Below, piece by piece: positions 55,000 through 63,622 of a DNA stretch of 64,000 bases. The stretch is taken from positions 36,077 through 100,076 of the forward strand of contig JANXWV010000119.1 in assembly GCA_025350965.1 (NCBI GenBank). Reading direction: 5' to 3'. The translations under genes and the position numbers were made by a program. This DNA comes from Rhizobacter sp. (GTDB lineage Bacteria > Pseudomonadota > Gammaproteobacteria > Burkholderiales > Burkholderiaceae_C). How positions within the stretch are numbered: the first letter of the stretch is position 1; each line of letters opens with the position of its first letter. The notes below the pieces were generated by a model. It was not told the origin of the DNA, ran no database searches, and saw only the letters and a list, made by a program, of their open reading frames with translations.

Positions 55000-56210
55000 G
55001 CCGCTCCACGCCCATCGCCACGGCCGAACACCAGCACGCAGTTCGTGCCGCCGAAGCCGAACGCGTGGGTCACTGCACGGCGCACATCGGCCTCGGCCGG
55101 GCGCAGGCGGATCTGCGGGCCGCAGGTGGCGTCGAGCGCTTCGCTGTTCACGGTGCCGGGCATCCACCCGGTCTCGATGGCGAGCAGGCTGAACACGGCA
55201 CCCAGAACGCCTGCCGCACCCAGCGTGTGGCCGGTGAAGCCCTTGGTCGAACTGGCATGCGTGTGCGGCGGGAAGGCGCGTGCCACCAGCGCCGCTTCGA
55301 CCTCGTCGTTCTTCGCGCTGGCGGTGCCGTGCAAGTGGATGAAATCGACATCGCCCGGCGCCACACTGGCACGCGCGAGTGCATCGGCCAACGCGCGTTC
55401 GGCGCCCGCGCCGCCGGGGTGCGGGGCCGACATGTGGTGGGCATCGCTGGCCTCGCCGTGGCCGAGCAACTGCAGCGGCCCGGCGCCGCGTTCGAGCAAT
55501 GCGTAGCCGGCCGCTTCGCCGAGGTTGATGCCGCAGCGTTGCGCATCGAACGGGCGGCAGCGCTCGGCGGCCACGAGCTGCAGCGCATTGAAGCCGAACA
55601 GCACGCTGCCGCACAGCGAGTCAACGCCCCCGACCACCACGGCGTCGGCCAGGTTCAGGCGCAGCAGGCGCTCGGCCGCCGCGAACGCCTTGGCGCTGGA
55701 CGAACAGGCGGTCGACACCGTCAGGCACGAGCCGGCCAGGTTCAGCGCGTGCTGCACGAAGGCGGCCAGCGAATGCGGGGTGTGCACATCGTGACGCTGC
55801 ATGTGCGCCGGGAAGCGGCCTTCGCCGTCGAGCGTTCGGTAGGCCTCTTCGGTTGCGTGGATGCTGGACGTGGACGTGCCCATCACCACCGCCACCCGCG
55901 CCGCGCCGTAGCGCTGTCGTGCAGTGGCGGCCGCGCCCGCAAAACCATCGGCATGCAAGCCGAGCCAGGCGAGGCGGTTGTTGCGGCAATCCCAATGCGC
56001 CAGTGCGTCGGGCAGTGGCACGTCCAGCCCGTCGACCTGGCCGACCCAGGTGGCCAGCGGCGCGTGGCTGAAGCGGTTGGGGCGCAGGCCACTGCGGTGT
56101 GACTGGACTGCCTGCAGCAGCGCCGCCTTGCCACGGCCGACCGCCGACGTGGCGGTGTAGGCGCTGACGCAAACGGGGGTGACTTGAGCGGGGTTGATGC
56201 GAGGGAGCAC
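54996..56210 (-). CDS. Beta-ketoacyl-ACP synthase (FabF-like, with full Cys-His-His triad)
   Basis: The 404-residue enzyme is read from GTG 56210 (MLPRINPAQVTPVCVSAYTATSAVG), since upstream codons look non-coding; no clear ribosome site supports this. Catalytic residues are visible: Cys in LTVSTACSSSAKAF, His in DFIHLHGTASAKNDEVE and His in STKGFTGHTLGAAGVLG, with the C-terminal AFGFGGTNCVLVFG. It condenses malonyl-type extender units with an acyl-ACP. With the chain-length-factor-like and halogenase-like genes it forms a small operon; no ACP, ketoreductase or dehydratase is adjacent, unlike complete aryl-polyene clusters. Confidence 0.92.
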   Translation of the reverse strand: MLPRINPAQVTPVCVSAYTATSAVGRGKAALLQAVQSHRSGLRPNRFSHAPLATWVGQVDGLDVPLPDALAHWDCRNNRLAWLGLHADGFAGAAATARQRYGAARVAVVMGTSTSSIHATEEAYRTLDGEGRFPAHMQRHDVHTPHSLAAFVQHALNLAGSCLTVSTACSSSAKAFAAAERLLRLNLADAVVVGGVDSLCGSVLFGFNALQLVAAERCRPFDAQRCGINLGEAAGYALLERGAGPLQLLGHGEASDAHHMSAPHPGGAGAERALADALARASVAPGDVDFIHLHGTASAKNDEVEAALVARAFPPHTHASSTKGFTGHTLGAAGVLGAVFSLLAIETGWMPGTVNSEALDATCGPQIRLRPAEADVRRAVTHAFGFGGTNCVLVFGRGDGRGAA

Positions 56211-56322
56211 GGTACGGCGCGGTGCGTGTCTGGGCGAGATGGCCCACGAACGCGACGCTGTCGATTGTAGGAACGGCCCCGTTTCCCTGCACGAGCGCTG
56301 GCGATACACTGAGGGCACGCAG

Positions 56323-56338
56323 TTGACGTATACGTCAA
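56323..56338. promoter_or_regulatory. Perfect 16-bp palindrome, probable operator of ppk2-icmF
   Basis: TTGACGTATACGTCAA is fully self-complementary and lies 27 bp before the PPK2 start, in the 154-bp region shared with the divergent KS operon. From memory it resembles the ACGTxxACGT sites of MerR-family LiuR-type regulators of branched-chain acyl-CoA catabolism, which would fit icmF. No such regulator is encoded in the window. Confidence 0.6.
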
Positions 56339-56364
56339 TCAGCATCCCACCCACCGGAGACGAT

Positions 56365-57204
56365 GTGGCAAAGACCCCACCCGCATTGGCGGACCAGCAA
56401 TACAGCGCCGCGTTGTCGGGTAAGGGCAAGCCCTTCGACCTGACCCGATTCGACCCGGGCGCCAAGCCCTTTTCAAGCGGTGACAAGGCCGCCGACAAGC
56501 TTGCGACCGAGGCCCTGGCGCACGAACTCGACGTGCTGCAGAACTTGTTCTATGCCGACAAGCGCTTCAAGCTGCTGGTGGTGCTGCAAGGCACCGACAC
56601 CAGCGGCAAGGACGGCACCATTCGCGGCGTCTTCGGGCAGATGAGCGCACTCGGCGTGCACACCGTCGGCTGGAAGGCGCCCAGCGAGAACGAGCGCGCG
56701 CACGACTACCTGTGGCGCATTCACGGCCAGGTGCCACCGGCCGGCGAGGTGATGGTGTTCAACCGCAGCCACTACGAAGACGTGCTCGTGCCGGTGGTGA
56801 ACCAAACGATCACGCCCGAGCAGACGAAGCAGCGCTACGCCCACATCAACGACTTCGAGCGCCTGCTCTGCGAGACCGGCACCGTGGTGTGCAAGTTCAT
56901 GTTGCACATCTCGAAAGAAGAGCAGCGCATCCGTTTGCAGGACCGGCTCGACGACCCGACCAAACGCTGGAAGTTCGCGCTCGGCGACATCGAGGCCCGC
57001 AAGCACTGGGACGCGTATCAGCAGGCCTACAGCAACGCGATTGCCGCCACCGGTACGCCATGGGCACCGTGGACCATTGTGCCGGCCGACTCGAAGCTGC
57101 ACCGCAACCTGATGATCGCCACGGCCCTGAAGCAGACCTTTGATGCCCTGAAGTTGCGGTACCCGCCCGACGACCCTGCGCTGAAGAAGATCAAGGTCGT
57201 CTGA
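56365..57204 (+). CDS. PPK2-family polyphosphate kinase
   Basis: The 279-residue protein is read from GTG 56365 (MAKTPPALADQQY) behind CGGAGAC; the track ORF runs upstream through the operator. It shows the PPK2 motifs VVLQGTDTSGKDGTIRGVFGQM (Walker A-like), GEVMVFNRSHYEDVLVPVV (Walker B region) and the lid RIRLQDRLDDPTKRWKFALGD. These enzymes use polyphosphate to phosphorylate nucleotides. The PPK2 class (AMP- or ADP-phosphorylating) cannot be called by eye. It lies 21 bp upstream of icmF and is likely co-transcribed; the purpose of this pairing is unknown. Confidence 0.93.
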   Translation: MAKTPPALADQQYSAALSGKGKPFDLTRFDPGAKPFSSGDKAADKLATEALAHELDVLQNLFYADKRFKLLVVLQGTDTSGKDGTIRGVFGQMSALGVHTVGWKAPSENERAHDYLWRIHGQVPPAGEVMVFNRSHYEDVLVPVVNQTITPEQTKQRYAHINDFERLLCETGTVVCKFMLHISKEEQRIRLQDRLDDPTKRWKFALGDIEARKHWDAYQQAYSNAIAATGTPWAPWTIVPADSKLHRNLMIATALKQTFDALKLRYPPDDPALKKIKVV

Positions 57205-57225
57205 ACCCCCGTTCCCGAGAGCGAA

Positions 57226-60200
57226 ATGCCCATGACCGACCTGTCTGCCGAATTCAAGGCCCTGGCCGCCTACCGCCCCAAGCACAAGGTGCGCTTCGTC
57301 ACGGCTGCGAGCCTGTTCGACGGGCACGACGCCGCCATCAACATCATGCGGCGCATCCTGCAAGGCATGGGCGCCGAGGTCGTGCACCTCGGGCACAACC
57401 GCTCGGTCGATGAAGTCGTCACGGCCGCCTTGCAGGAAGACGCGCAAGGCATCGCCATCAGCAGCTATCAGGGCGGCCACGTCGAGTACTTCAAGTACAT
57501 GGTCGACCTGCTCAAGGCGCGAGGCGGTGCGCACATCCAGGTGTTCGGCGGCGGCGGCGGGGTGATCGTGGGCAGCGAAATCGCCGAGCTGCAAGGTTAC
57601 GGCGTGACCCGCATCTACAGCCCCGAAGACGGCCAGCGCATGGGCCTGGCCGGCATGATCGGCGAGATGGTGATGCGGTGTGACCACGACCTGTCGGCAC
57701 ATGCGCCGAAGGCGTTGGCCGCAATCCAGGGCAGAACCGAAGCGCACTGGCGCGCGTTGGCGCAACTCATCACCGCGCTCGAGAACGGCGCGGTCAGCGA
57801 CGCGCTCAAGGCGGCCCTGCACACCGAGGCCGCCGCCCGCAAGACGCCCGTGCTCGGAATCACCGGCACCGGCGGGGCGGGCAAGTCGAGCCTGACCGAT
57901 GAGCTGATCCGCCGCCTGCGGCTCGACCAGTTCGATGCGCGGCACATCGCCGTCATCAGCATCGACCCGAGCCGGCGCAAGAGCGGTGGCGCGCTGCTCG
58001 GCGACCGGATTCGCATGAACGCCATTCAACCCTGGGCGAAGCCCCTGCTCCCGCCTTCCCCCCCTGGGGAAAGGCCGGGATGGGGGTCTGGTGGTGACAC
58101 CGGCCAACGCGTCTTCATGCGGTCGCTGGCCACGCGCGACTTCGGCAGCGAACTCAGCCAGGCCCTGCCCGACGTGCTGGCGGCCGTCAAGGCCAGCGGC
58201 AGCTTCGACCTCGTCATCGTCGAGACCTCCGGCATCGGCCAGGGCGACGCGGCCATCGTGCCGCTGGTCGACGTGCCCATGTACGTGATGACGCCCGAGT
58301 TCGGCGCCGCCAGCCAGCTGGAGAAGATCGACATGCTCGACTTCGCCGAGTTCGTGGCGATCAACAAGTTCGACCGCAAGGGCGCGGCCGACGCGCTGCG
58401 CGATGTGGCCAAGCAGGTGCAACGCAACAAGGAAGCGTGGACCACGAAGACCGAGGAGATGCCGGTCTTCGGCACCATGGCCAGCCGCTTCAACGACGAC
58501 GGCGTGACCGCCCTCTACCAGGCGCTGCTGCCGCGCCTGGCCGCCCTCGGCATGCCGGTGGTCGATGGCATGTTGCCGCGCGCCGCCACCCGCCACAGCA
58601 CGCACCAGGTGCCCATCGTGCCGGGTGCGCGCGTGCGCTACCTGGCCGACATTGCCGACACCGTGCGCGGCTACAAGAAGCATTCGCTCGCGCAAGCCCG
58701 ACTCGCCCGCGAAGTGCAGCAACTGCGCGCGTCGGCGGCCATGCTGGTGGTCGACAAGCCCGACCGTTCACGGGCGGCCGAGGCCGTGGTGAACCTGGCC
58801 GAACAGCGCGAGGCGCGCCAAGACCCGCTGAGCGCGAAGCTGCTGGCCATGTGGCCCGATATGCGCAAGGCCTACGCCGGCGACGAGTACGTGGTGAAGA
58901 TCCGCGACAAGGAGATCCGCACCGACCTGGTCTACACGACGCTGTCGGGAAGCAAGGTGCGCAAGGTCGCGCTGCCGACCTTCGAGGACCACGGCGAACT
59001 CGTCAAGTGGCTGTTGCTGGACAACGTGCCGGGCTCGTTCCCCTACACCGCCGGCACCTTCGCCTTCAAGCGCGAAGGCGAAGACCCGACGCGCATGTTC
59101 GCCGGCGAGGGCGACGCCTTCCGCACGAACACGCGCTTCAAGCTGCTCAGCTCGGGCATGGCGGCCAAGCGCCTGAGCACCGCGTTCGACAGCGTCACGC
59201 TCTACGGCAACGACCCCGCCGTGCGGCCCGACATCTACGGCAAGGTCGGCAACTCGGGGGTGAGCATCGCCACCCTCGACGACATGAAGGTGCTGTACGG
59301 CGGCTTCGACCTGACGAATCCGGCCACGAGCGTGAGCATGACCATCAACGGCCCGGCGCCGACGATCCTGGCGATGTTCATGAACACCGCCATCGACCAG
59401 AACCTCGACAAGTTCAGGGCCGACAACCACCGCGAGCCCACGTCCGATGAGGCGCAGAAGATCACCGCCTGGGTGAAGCAGAACGTGCGCGGCACGGTGC
59501 AGGCCGACATCCTGAAAGAAGACCAGGGCCAGAACACCTGCATTTTCAGCACCGAGTTCAGCCTGAAGGTCATGGGCGACATCGCCGAGTACTTCGTGCA
59601 CCACCAGGTGCGCAACTTCTACTCGGTCTCGATCTCGGGTTATCACATCGCCGAAGCCGGGGCGAACCCGATCAGCCAGCTCGCGTTCACACTCAGCAAC
59701 GGCTTCACGTTCGTCGAAGCGTACCTCGCGCGCGGCATGCACATCGACGACTTCGCGCCGAACCTGTCGTTCTTCTTCAGCAACGGCATGGACCCGGAGT
59801 ACACGGTGCTGGGCCGTGTGGCGCGGCGCATCTGGGCGGTGGCGATGCGGGATCGCTATGGCGCCAATGAGCGCAGCCAGAAGCTGAAGTACCACGTGCA
59901 GACATCGGGCCGCAGCCTGCATGCGCAGGAGATCCAGTTCAACGACATCCGCACCACGCTGCAGGCGCTGATTGCGATCTACGACAACTGCAACAGCCTG
60001 CACACGAATGCGTTCGACGAGGCCATCACCACCCCGACCGAAGACTCGGTGCGCCGCGCAATGGCGATCCAGCTCATCATCAACCGCGAGTGGGGCCTGG
60101 CGAAGAACGAGAACCCGAACCAGGGCGCTTTCATCATCGACGAGCTGACCGAGATCGTCGAGGAAGCGGTGCTGGCCGAGTTCGAGAAGATCGCCGAGCG

Positions 60201-60588
60201 CGGCGGCGTGCTGGGTGCCATGGAGACCGGCTACCAGCGCGGCAAGATCCAGGAAGAGTCGATGCACTACGAGATGCTGAAGCACACCGGCGAGTACCCG
60301 ATCATCGGCGTCAACACCTTCCGCAACCCGCACGGTGATGCCGCGCCCGACACGCTGGAACTGGCGCGCTCGACCGATGACGAGAAGCAGTCGCAACTGC
60401 GGCGGCTGGCCGAGTTCCACACGCTGCACGCGAACGAAGCACCGGCAATGCTGGCGCGGCTGAAGCAGGCCGTCATCGAGAGCCGCAACGTGTTCGAGGT
60501 GCTGATGGACGCGGTGCGCTGCTGCTCGCTCGGGCAGATCACCGATGCGCTGTTCGAGGTGGGCGGGCAGTACCGAAGGAGCATGTAG
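57226..60588 (+). CDS. icmF: Fused isobutyryl-CoA mutase IcmF (B12-domain, GTPase, mutase)
   Basis: The 1120-residue protein has the IcmF order: B12-binding domain (about 20-160; [18 protein letters not shown] with the cobalt His, [19 protein letters not shown]), MeaB-like GTPase chaperone (about 200-480; [41 protein letters not shown]) and TIM-barrel mutase (about 560-1100; [52 protein letters not shown]). It interconverts isobutyryl- and n-butyryl-CoA with self-contained reactivation. Oddity: about 20 extra residues (272-292) in the GTPase are encoded by an interspersed-repeat-like sequence. It may thus alter chaperone function. Confidence 0.95.
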   Translation: MPMTDLSAEFKALAAYRPKHKVRFVTAASLFDGHDAAINIMRRILQGMGAEVVHLGHNRSVDEVVTAALQEDAQGIAISSYQGGHVEYFKYMVDLLKARGGAHIQVFGGGGGVIVGSEIAELQGYGVTRIYSPEDGQRMGLAGMIGEMVMRCDHDLSAHAPKALAAIQGRTEAHWRALAQLITALENGAVSDALKAALHTEAAARKTPVLGITGTGGAGKSSLTDELIRRLRLDQFDARHIAVISIDPSRRKSGGALLGDRIRMNAIQPWAKPLLPPSPPGERPGWGSGGDTGQRVFMRSLATRDFGSELSQALPDVLAAVKASGSFDLVIVETSGIGQGDAAIVPLVDVPMYVMTPEFGAASQLEKIDMLDFAEFVAINKFDRKGAADALRDVAKQVQRNKEAWTTKTEEMPVFGTMASRFNDDGVTALYQALLPRLAALGMPVVDGMLPRAATRHSTHQVPIVPGARVRYLADIADTVRGYKKHSLAQARLAREVQQLRASAAMLVVDKPDRSRAAEAVVNLAEQREARQDPLSAKLLAMWPDMRKAYAGDEYVVKIRDKEIRTDLVYTTLSGSKVRKVALPTFEDHGELVKWLLLDNVPGSFPYTAGTFAFKREGEDPTRMFAGEGDAFRTNTRFKLLSSGMAAKRLSTAFDSVTLYGNDPAVRPDIYGKVGNSGVSIATLDDMKVLYGGFDLTNPATSVSMTINGPAPTILAMFMNTAIDQNLDKFRADNHREPTSDEAQKITAWVKQNVRGTVQADILKEDQGQNTCIFSTEFSLKVMGDIAEYFVHHQVRNFYSVSISGYHIAEAGANPISQLAFTLSNGFTFVEAYLARGMHIDDFAPNLSFFFSNGMDPEYTVLGRVARRIWAVAMRDRYGANERSQKLKYHVQTSGRSLHAQEIQFNDIRTTLQALIAIYDNCNSLHTNAFDEAITTPTEDSVRRAMAIQLIINREWGLAKNENPNQGAFIIDELTEIVEEAVLAEFEKIAERGGVLGAMETGYQRGKIQEESMHYEMLKHTGEYPIIGVNTFRNPHGDAAPDTLELARSTDDEKQSQLRRLAEFHTLHANEAPAMLARLKQAVIESRNVFEVLMDAVRCCSLGQITDALFEVGGQYRRSM
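58041..58093. repeat. Interspersed repeat inserted in frame within icmF
   Basis: CCTTCCCC-CCCT-GGGGAAAGG lies inside the GTPase part of icmF, followed by CCGGGATGGGGG. The translation [12 protein letters not shown] is the typical read-through of a Proteobacterial intergenic palindrome (compare the VTPSPSGRGWG read-through of the repeat at 26-46). The frame is kept on both sides. Confidence 0.65.
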
Positions 60589-60607
60589 GCCCGGCGGTCG
60601 TTGCCGC

Positions 60608-61192
60608 ATGAAACGCCTCATCGGCATCGCGCTGCTGCTCGCGCTTTGCCTGCTCGCTTGGCAGGTGTACTCGCTCTCTCTCGACCGCAAACGTGCGCGC
60701 GACGCGCAGCAAACCGCGGTGCGAGCGGCCGCCGCGCGGGCCTCCGCGAGCGCCGCTGACGGCGCACCGCCCGCCGCGCGCGGCATCGGCCACGGCCTGA
60801 CCTTTGCGCGCGTCGATGACGCTGCCGGCAGCGGCACGACCCAGTTGAACTGCAACGGCGAGCCGCGCGAACTTGCCCGACCTCACCTCGGCGGGTGCAA
60901 CCCGATCAGTGGCGACACCTCGTGCCGCACGGTGCTGCCGGTCGCCTGCTTCCAGCCCGGCACGGGCGGCGTGGGCGCGACGCAGCCCACGATGGGCGCG
61001 CTGCTCAAGTCGGCCGACGCGGGCACGCAGCGCTGTGCCGCCGAGCTGGGCGCGGGCTGGCGCATGGCAGAGTTGCACGACGGGCCGGGCACGGCCATCA
61101 CGGGCACGCGTGGCGCAGGGCTCGCGGGCAGCACACGCTACTGGGTGCACGTGAACGACCAGCCCGGCAACTGTTGGGACAGCCCGCCGTAG
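60608..61192 (+). CDS. Small membrane-anchored or exported hypothetical protein
   Basis: The 194-residue protein starts at ATG 60608 (MKRLIGIALLLALCLLAWQVYSL), giving an N-terminal hydrophobic signal/anchor; the track start at 60545 lies within icmF. The mature part has an Ala/Arg-rich stalk and a Cys/Gly-rich domain (LNCNGEPRELARPHLGGCNPISGDTSCRTVLPVACFQPG..., GNCWDSPP) with six cysteines, so probably disulfide-bonded in the periplasm. The segment CAAELGAGWRMAELHDG resembles the start of C-type lectin-like or fibronectin-binding motifs only weakly. I do not recognise the family. It lies 19 bp after icmF. Confidence 0.75.
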   Translation: MKRLIGIALLLALCLLAWQVYSLSLDRKRARDAQQTAVRAAAARASASAADGAPPAARGIGHGLTFARVDDAAGSGTTQLNCNGEPRELARPHLGGCNPISGDTSCRTVLPVACFQPGTGGVGATQPTMGALLKSADAGTQRCAAELGAGWRMAELHDGPGTAITGTRGAGLAGSTRYWVHVNDQPGNCWDSPP

Positions 61193-61223
61193 CCAGGGCG
61201 GGCACCGATTCGGGAGACTGTCG

Positions 61224-61865
61224 ATGACCCTGCTGTTGATCCGCCACGGCGAGACTGCGCTCAACGCGGCGCGCATGCTGCAGCCGGCCGAGACGCCGCT
61301 GAGCGAGCGCGGCCTCGCCCAGGCGCGTGCGCTCGCGTTGCGTATGAGCGGCGCGGGCAGTGTGGGCGACTCAGGCGGCCAGCGCATTGCGGGCATCGTG
61401 TCGAGCGACTTGCCGCGTGCATTGCAAACCGCCCAGGCGATTGCGGCGGCCACCGGCCTGCCGGTGGCCACGAGCGCCTGGCTGCAAGAGCGCAACTTCG
61501 GCGGCTGGCGCGGCTTGCCGCACGCCAGCTTCGGCTTCGACCCGCTGGCGCACGCCGGCGCGCCGCCGGGCGGGGAGTCGCACGCCGCATTCGCGCTGCG
61601 TGCGGCGCTCGCCTTCGCGCACGTCCTCGATGTTCAACGGGCGCTCGGCGGCCCGCTGGTGGTGGTGACGCATGGCCTGGTGCTGCGCGAGTGGCTGACG
61701 ACCCACGTGGTGCGCGCGCCCGGCGTGCCGCTGCCCACGCACCTGGCCAACACCGGCGTCACGGTCATCGAGGCCGAACCGCCCTACTGCGCAACCCTGA
61801 TCGACTGCACCCGGCACCTCGACGCACTGGCCGCCGACAACGCGCAAGCGCTGTCAGGCGGCTAG
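61224..61865 (+). CDS. Histidine phosphatase family protein
   Basis: The 213-residue protein has the RHG catalytic motif LLIRHGETALNAARMLQP, the second block SDLPRALQTAQAIAAATGLPV, acid residue region WLQERNFGGWRGLPH, and the second His in VVVTHGLVLREWL. This is a cofactor-dependent-mutase-like/phosphatase branch protein. The substrate (small phosphate ester) cannot be read. It starts at ATG 61224 after GGGAGACTG, 31 bp after the preceding hypothetical, and converges on the Nudix-MBL gene. Confidence 0.92.
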   Translation: MTLLLIRHGETALNAARMLQPAETPLSERGLAQARALALRMSGAGSVGDSGGQRIAGIVSSDLPRALQTAQAIAAATGLPVATSAWLQERNFGGWRGLPHASFGFDPLAHAGAPPGGESHAAFALRAALAFAHVLDVQRALGGPLVVVTHGLVLREWLTTHVVRAPGVPLPTHLANTGVTVIEAEPPYCATLIDCTRHLDALAADNAQALSGG

Positions 61866-61877
61866 GGCCTGTTCACA

Positions 61878-63572
61878 CTACGCGGCCGTCGACCACGCGC
61901 CATCGGCCTCGGCCACCACGCCGTCATCGCGCAGCTTGATGAGGTGCGCCGTCAGCGAGCGCAGCGCCACGGGGTGCATGCGCTCGGGCACGTCGGCATA
62001 GACCGTGGCGAGCAGCGCGGGCGCCTCGGCCGGCCCGTGCGCCTGCACGGCCGCCAGCACCTTGGCCTCGCGCCGCAGCCGGTGCTGGACGATCCCCTGC
62101 ATCGCCTCGCGCGGCTGGGCCATCAGGAAGCCGTGGCCGGGGGCGAGCCATTCCAGGTCGCGCTCGGTCAGCGCACGCAGTGAATCGACGTAGGCCGCCA
62201 TGTTGCCGTCGGGCGGGTTGATGACGACGGTGGACGACTGCATCACGTGGTCGCCGGTGAAGAGCAGCTTCTCTTCTTCGAGCAGGTAGCACAGGTGGTT
62301 CGAGGCGTGGCCGGGGGTGTGGATCACGTGCAGCGTGGTGTCGCCGGGCAGTTCGATGCGCTCGCCGCCTTCGAGCGTTTCGTCGGGCTCGAAGCTCGCG
62401 TCCTGCCCTTCGTCATGGTCCGGCAGCGCGCCCAGCACCTGAGCGCCGGTGCGGGCGGCCAGCATCATCGCGGCGGGTGAATGGTCGAGGTGGGTGTGGG
62501 TCACGAAGATCCAGCGCACCGGGCCGGGCGTGGCCTTCATGATGGCCTCGATGTGCTCCAGGTCGAGCGGGCCCGGGTCGATCACGGCCCACTCGTTGGC
62601 CGCACCGCCGCCGACGATGTAGGTGTTGGTGCCGGGGCCCGTCATCACACTGCCGTTGTTGGCGGTCACGCGGACCACGCGCGCCGACAGGCGCACCGCC
62701 ACGCCGGGCTGGATGTCGTAGCACGCGGTGCCGGTGCGCTCGGGGTCGAGCCGGCCGATCTCGGCATAGGCTGGCTCGTCGGGCGTGACGGGCTGGGTGC
62801 CCTGGCTGCCGGTGCCCATGCGCGGCATCGTCAGCGGCACGCTGCGCGCCGAGCCGGCCCACGCCAGCAGCGCCTCGACGCTGTCGTGGCGGCCGATCAG
62901 CGCCAGCGTCTTGCTGGTGGGTGTGAGCAGCTTCAACCCGCTGCCGGCGGCCAGCGCATCGGCCGGGCGCAGCCAGCGCTGCTCGACCATTTCGGTGCCG
63001 TCGAACGCGGCCGTCTGCGTGGGCGGCAAGGACGCGATGAAAAAGCGCGTGTCGAAGCGTTTGGGGCGGCCGAAAGGCGTGAGCCAGTGGCTCAGGTAGA
63101 CGAGCCGGTCGACCGCCAGGCGCAGGCCGAACTCGCTGCAGAACGCGCTCAGCGAGCGTTCGCCGCGGTGCAGCGGGCCGCGCCACGGGCCGAGCGTGTC
63201 GCCGCGCACGTGGTCGAGCTCGACAAGTTCGCCGGTCTCGTCCACCGCCAGCAGCAAACCCGATTCCTCGAAACATTCGCGCACCGCCGCGATGTAGTAG
63301 TCGAGCCCTCCGCTTTCCAGCCCGAGCCGCGTGCTCGCCGCGGCATCGTCGAGGCCGACACAGTGTTGATGCGCCACGCGGTCACCCGCGTCGACGATGC
63401 CCCCGGGAAAGACCCAGGCGCCGCTGAACTGGTCGTTGCTCTGGGTGCGGCGCGACAGCAGCACTTCGATGCCGGCCGCGCCATCGCGCACGACCACGAG
63501 CGTGGATGCAGGGCGGGCCGGGCGCTCGACGGCGGAAGGGCTGGGCGGCGAAACGGTGTCGGTGGCTTGCAT
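61878..63572 (-). CDS. Nudix hydrolase fused to a metallo-beta-lactamase-fold hydrolase
   Basis: The 564-residue protein starts at ATG 63572 (MQATDTVSPP). Residues about 20-270 form a Nudix domain whose box begins GAWVFPGGIVDAGDR and resumes about 35 residues later with AAVRECFEESGLLLAV. Such an insertion inside the Nudix box is known for the NUDT19/CoA-diphosphatase-like group. Residues about 300-564 are an MBL fold: FVTHTHLDHSPAAMML (HxHxDH), IHTPGHASNHLCYLLEEEKLLFTGDHV, APGHGFLM, then a LACTB2-like winged helix. The fusion suggests two consecutive hydrolytic steps on one metabolite, perhaps an acyl-CoA derivative. Confidence 0.9.
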   Translation of the reverse strand: MQATDTVSPPSPSAVERPARPASTLVVVRDGAAGIEVLLSRRTQSNDQFSGAWVFPGGIVDAGDRVAHQHCVGLDDAAASTRLGLESGGLDYYIAAVRECFEESGLLLAVDETGELVELDHVRGDTLGPWRGPLHRGERSLSAFCSEFGLRLAVDRLVYLSHWLTPFGRPKRFDTRFFIASLPPTQTAAFDGTEMVEQRWLRPADALAAGSGLKLLTPTSKTLALIGRHDSVEALLAWAGSARSVPLTMPRMGTGSQGTQPVTPDEPAYAEIGRLDPERTGTACYDIQPGVAVRLSARVVRVTANNGSVMTGPGTNTYIVGGGAANEWAVIDPGPLDLEHIEAIMKATPGPVRWIFVTHTHLDHSPAAMMLAARTGAQVLGALPDHDEGQDASFEPDETLEGGERIELPGDTTLHVIHTPGHASNHLCYLLEEEKLLFTGDHVMQSSTVVINPPDGNMAAYVDSLRALTERDLEWLAPGHGFLMAQPREAMQGIVQHRLRREAKVLAAVQAHGPAEAPALLATVYADVPERMHPVALRSLTAHLIKLRDDGVVAEADGAWSTAA

Positions 63573-63622
63573 GGCAAAAAGTTGCGCGGAGCGAGGACGG
63601 AGTCTGGCACGGAGCGCCGGCT

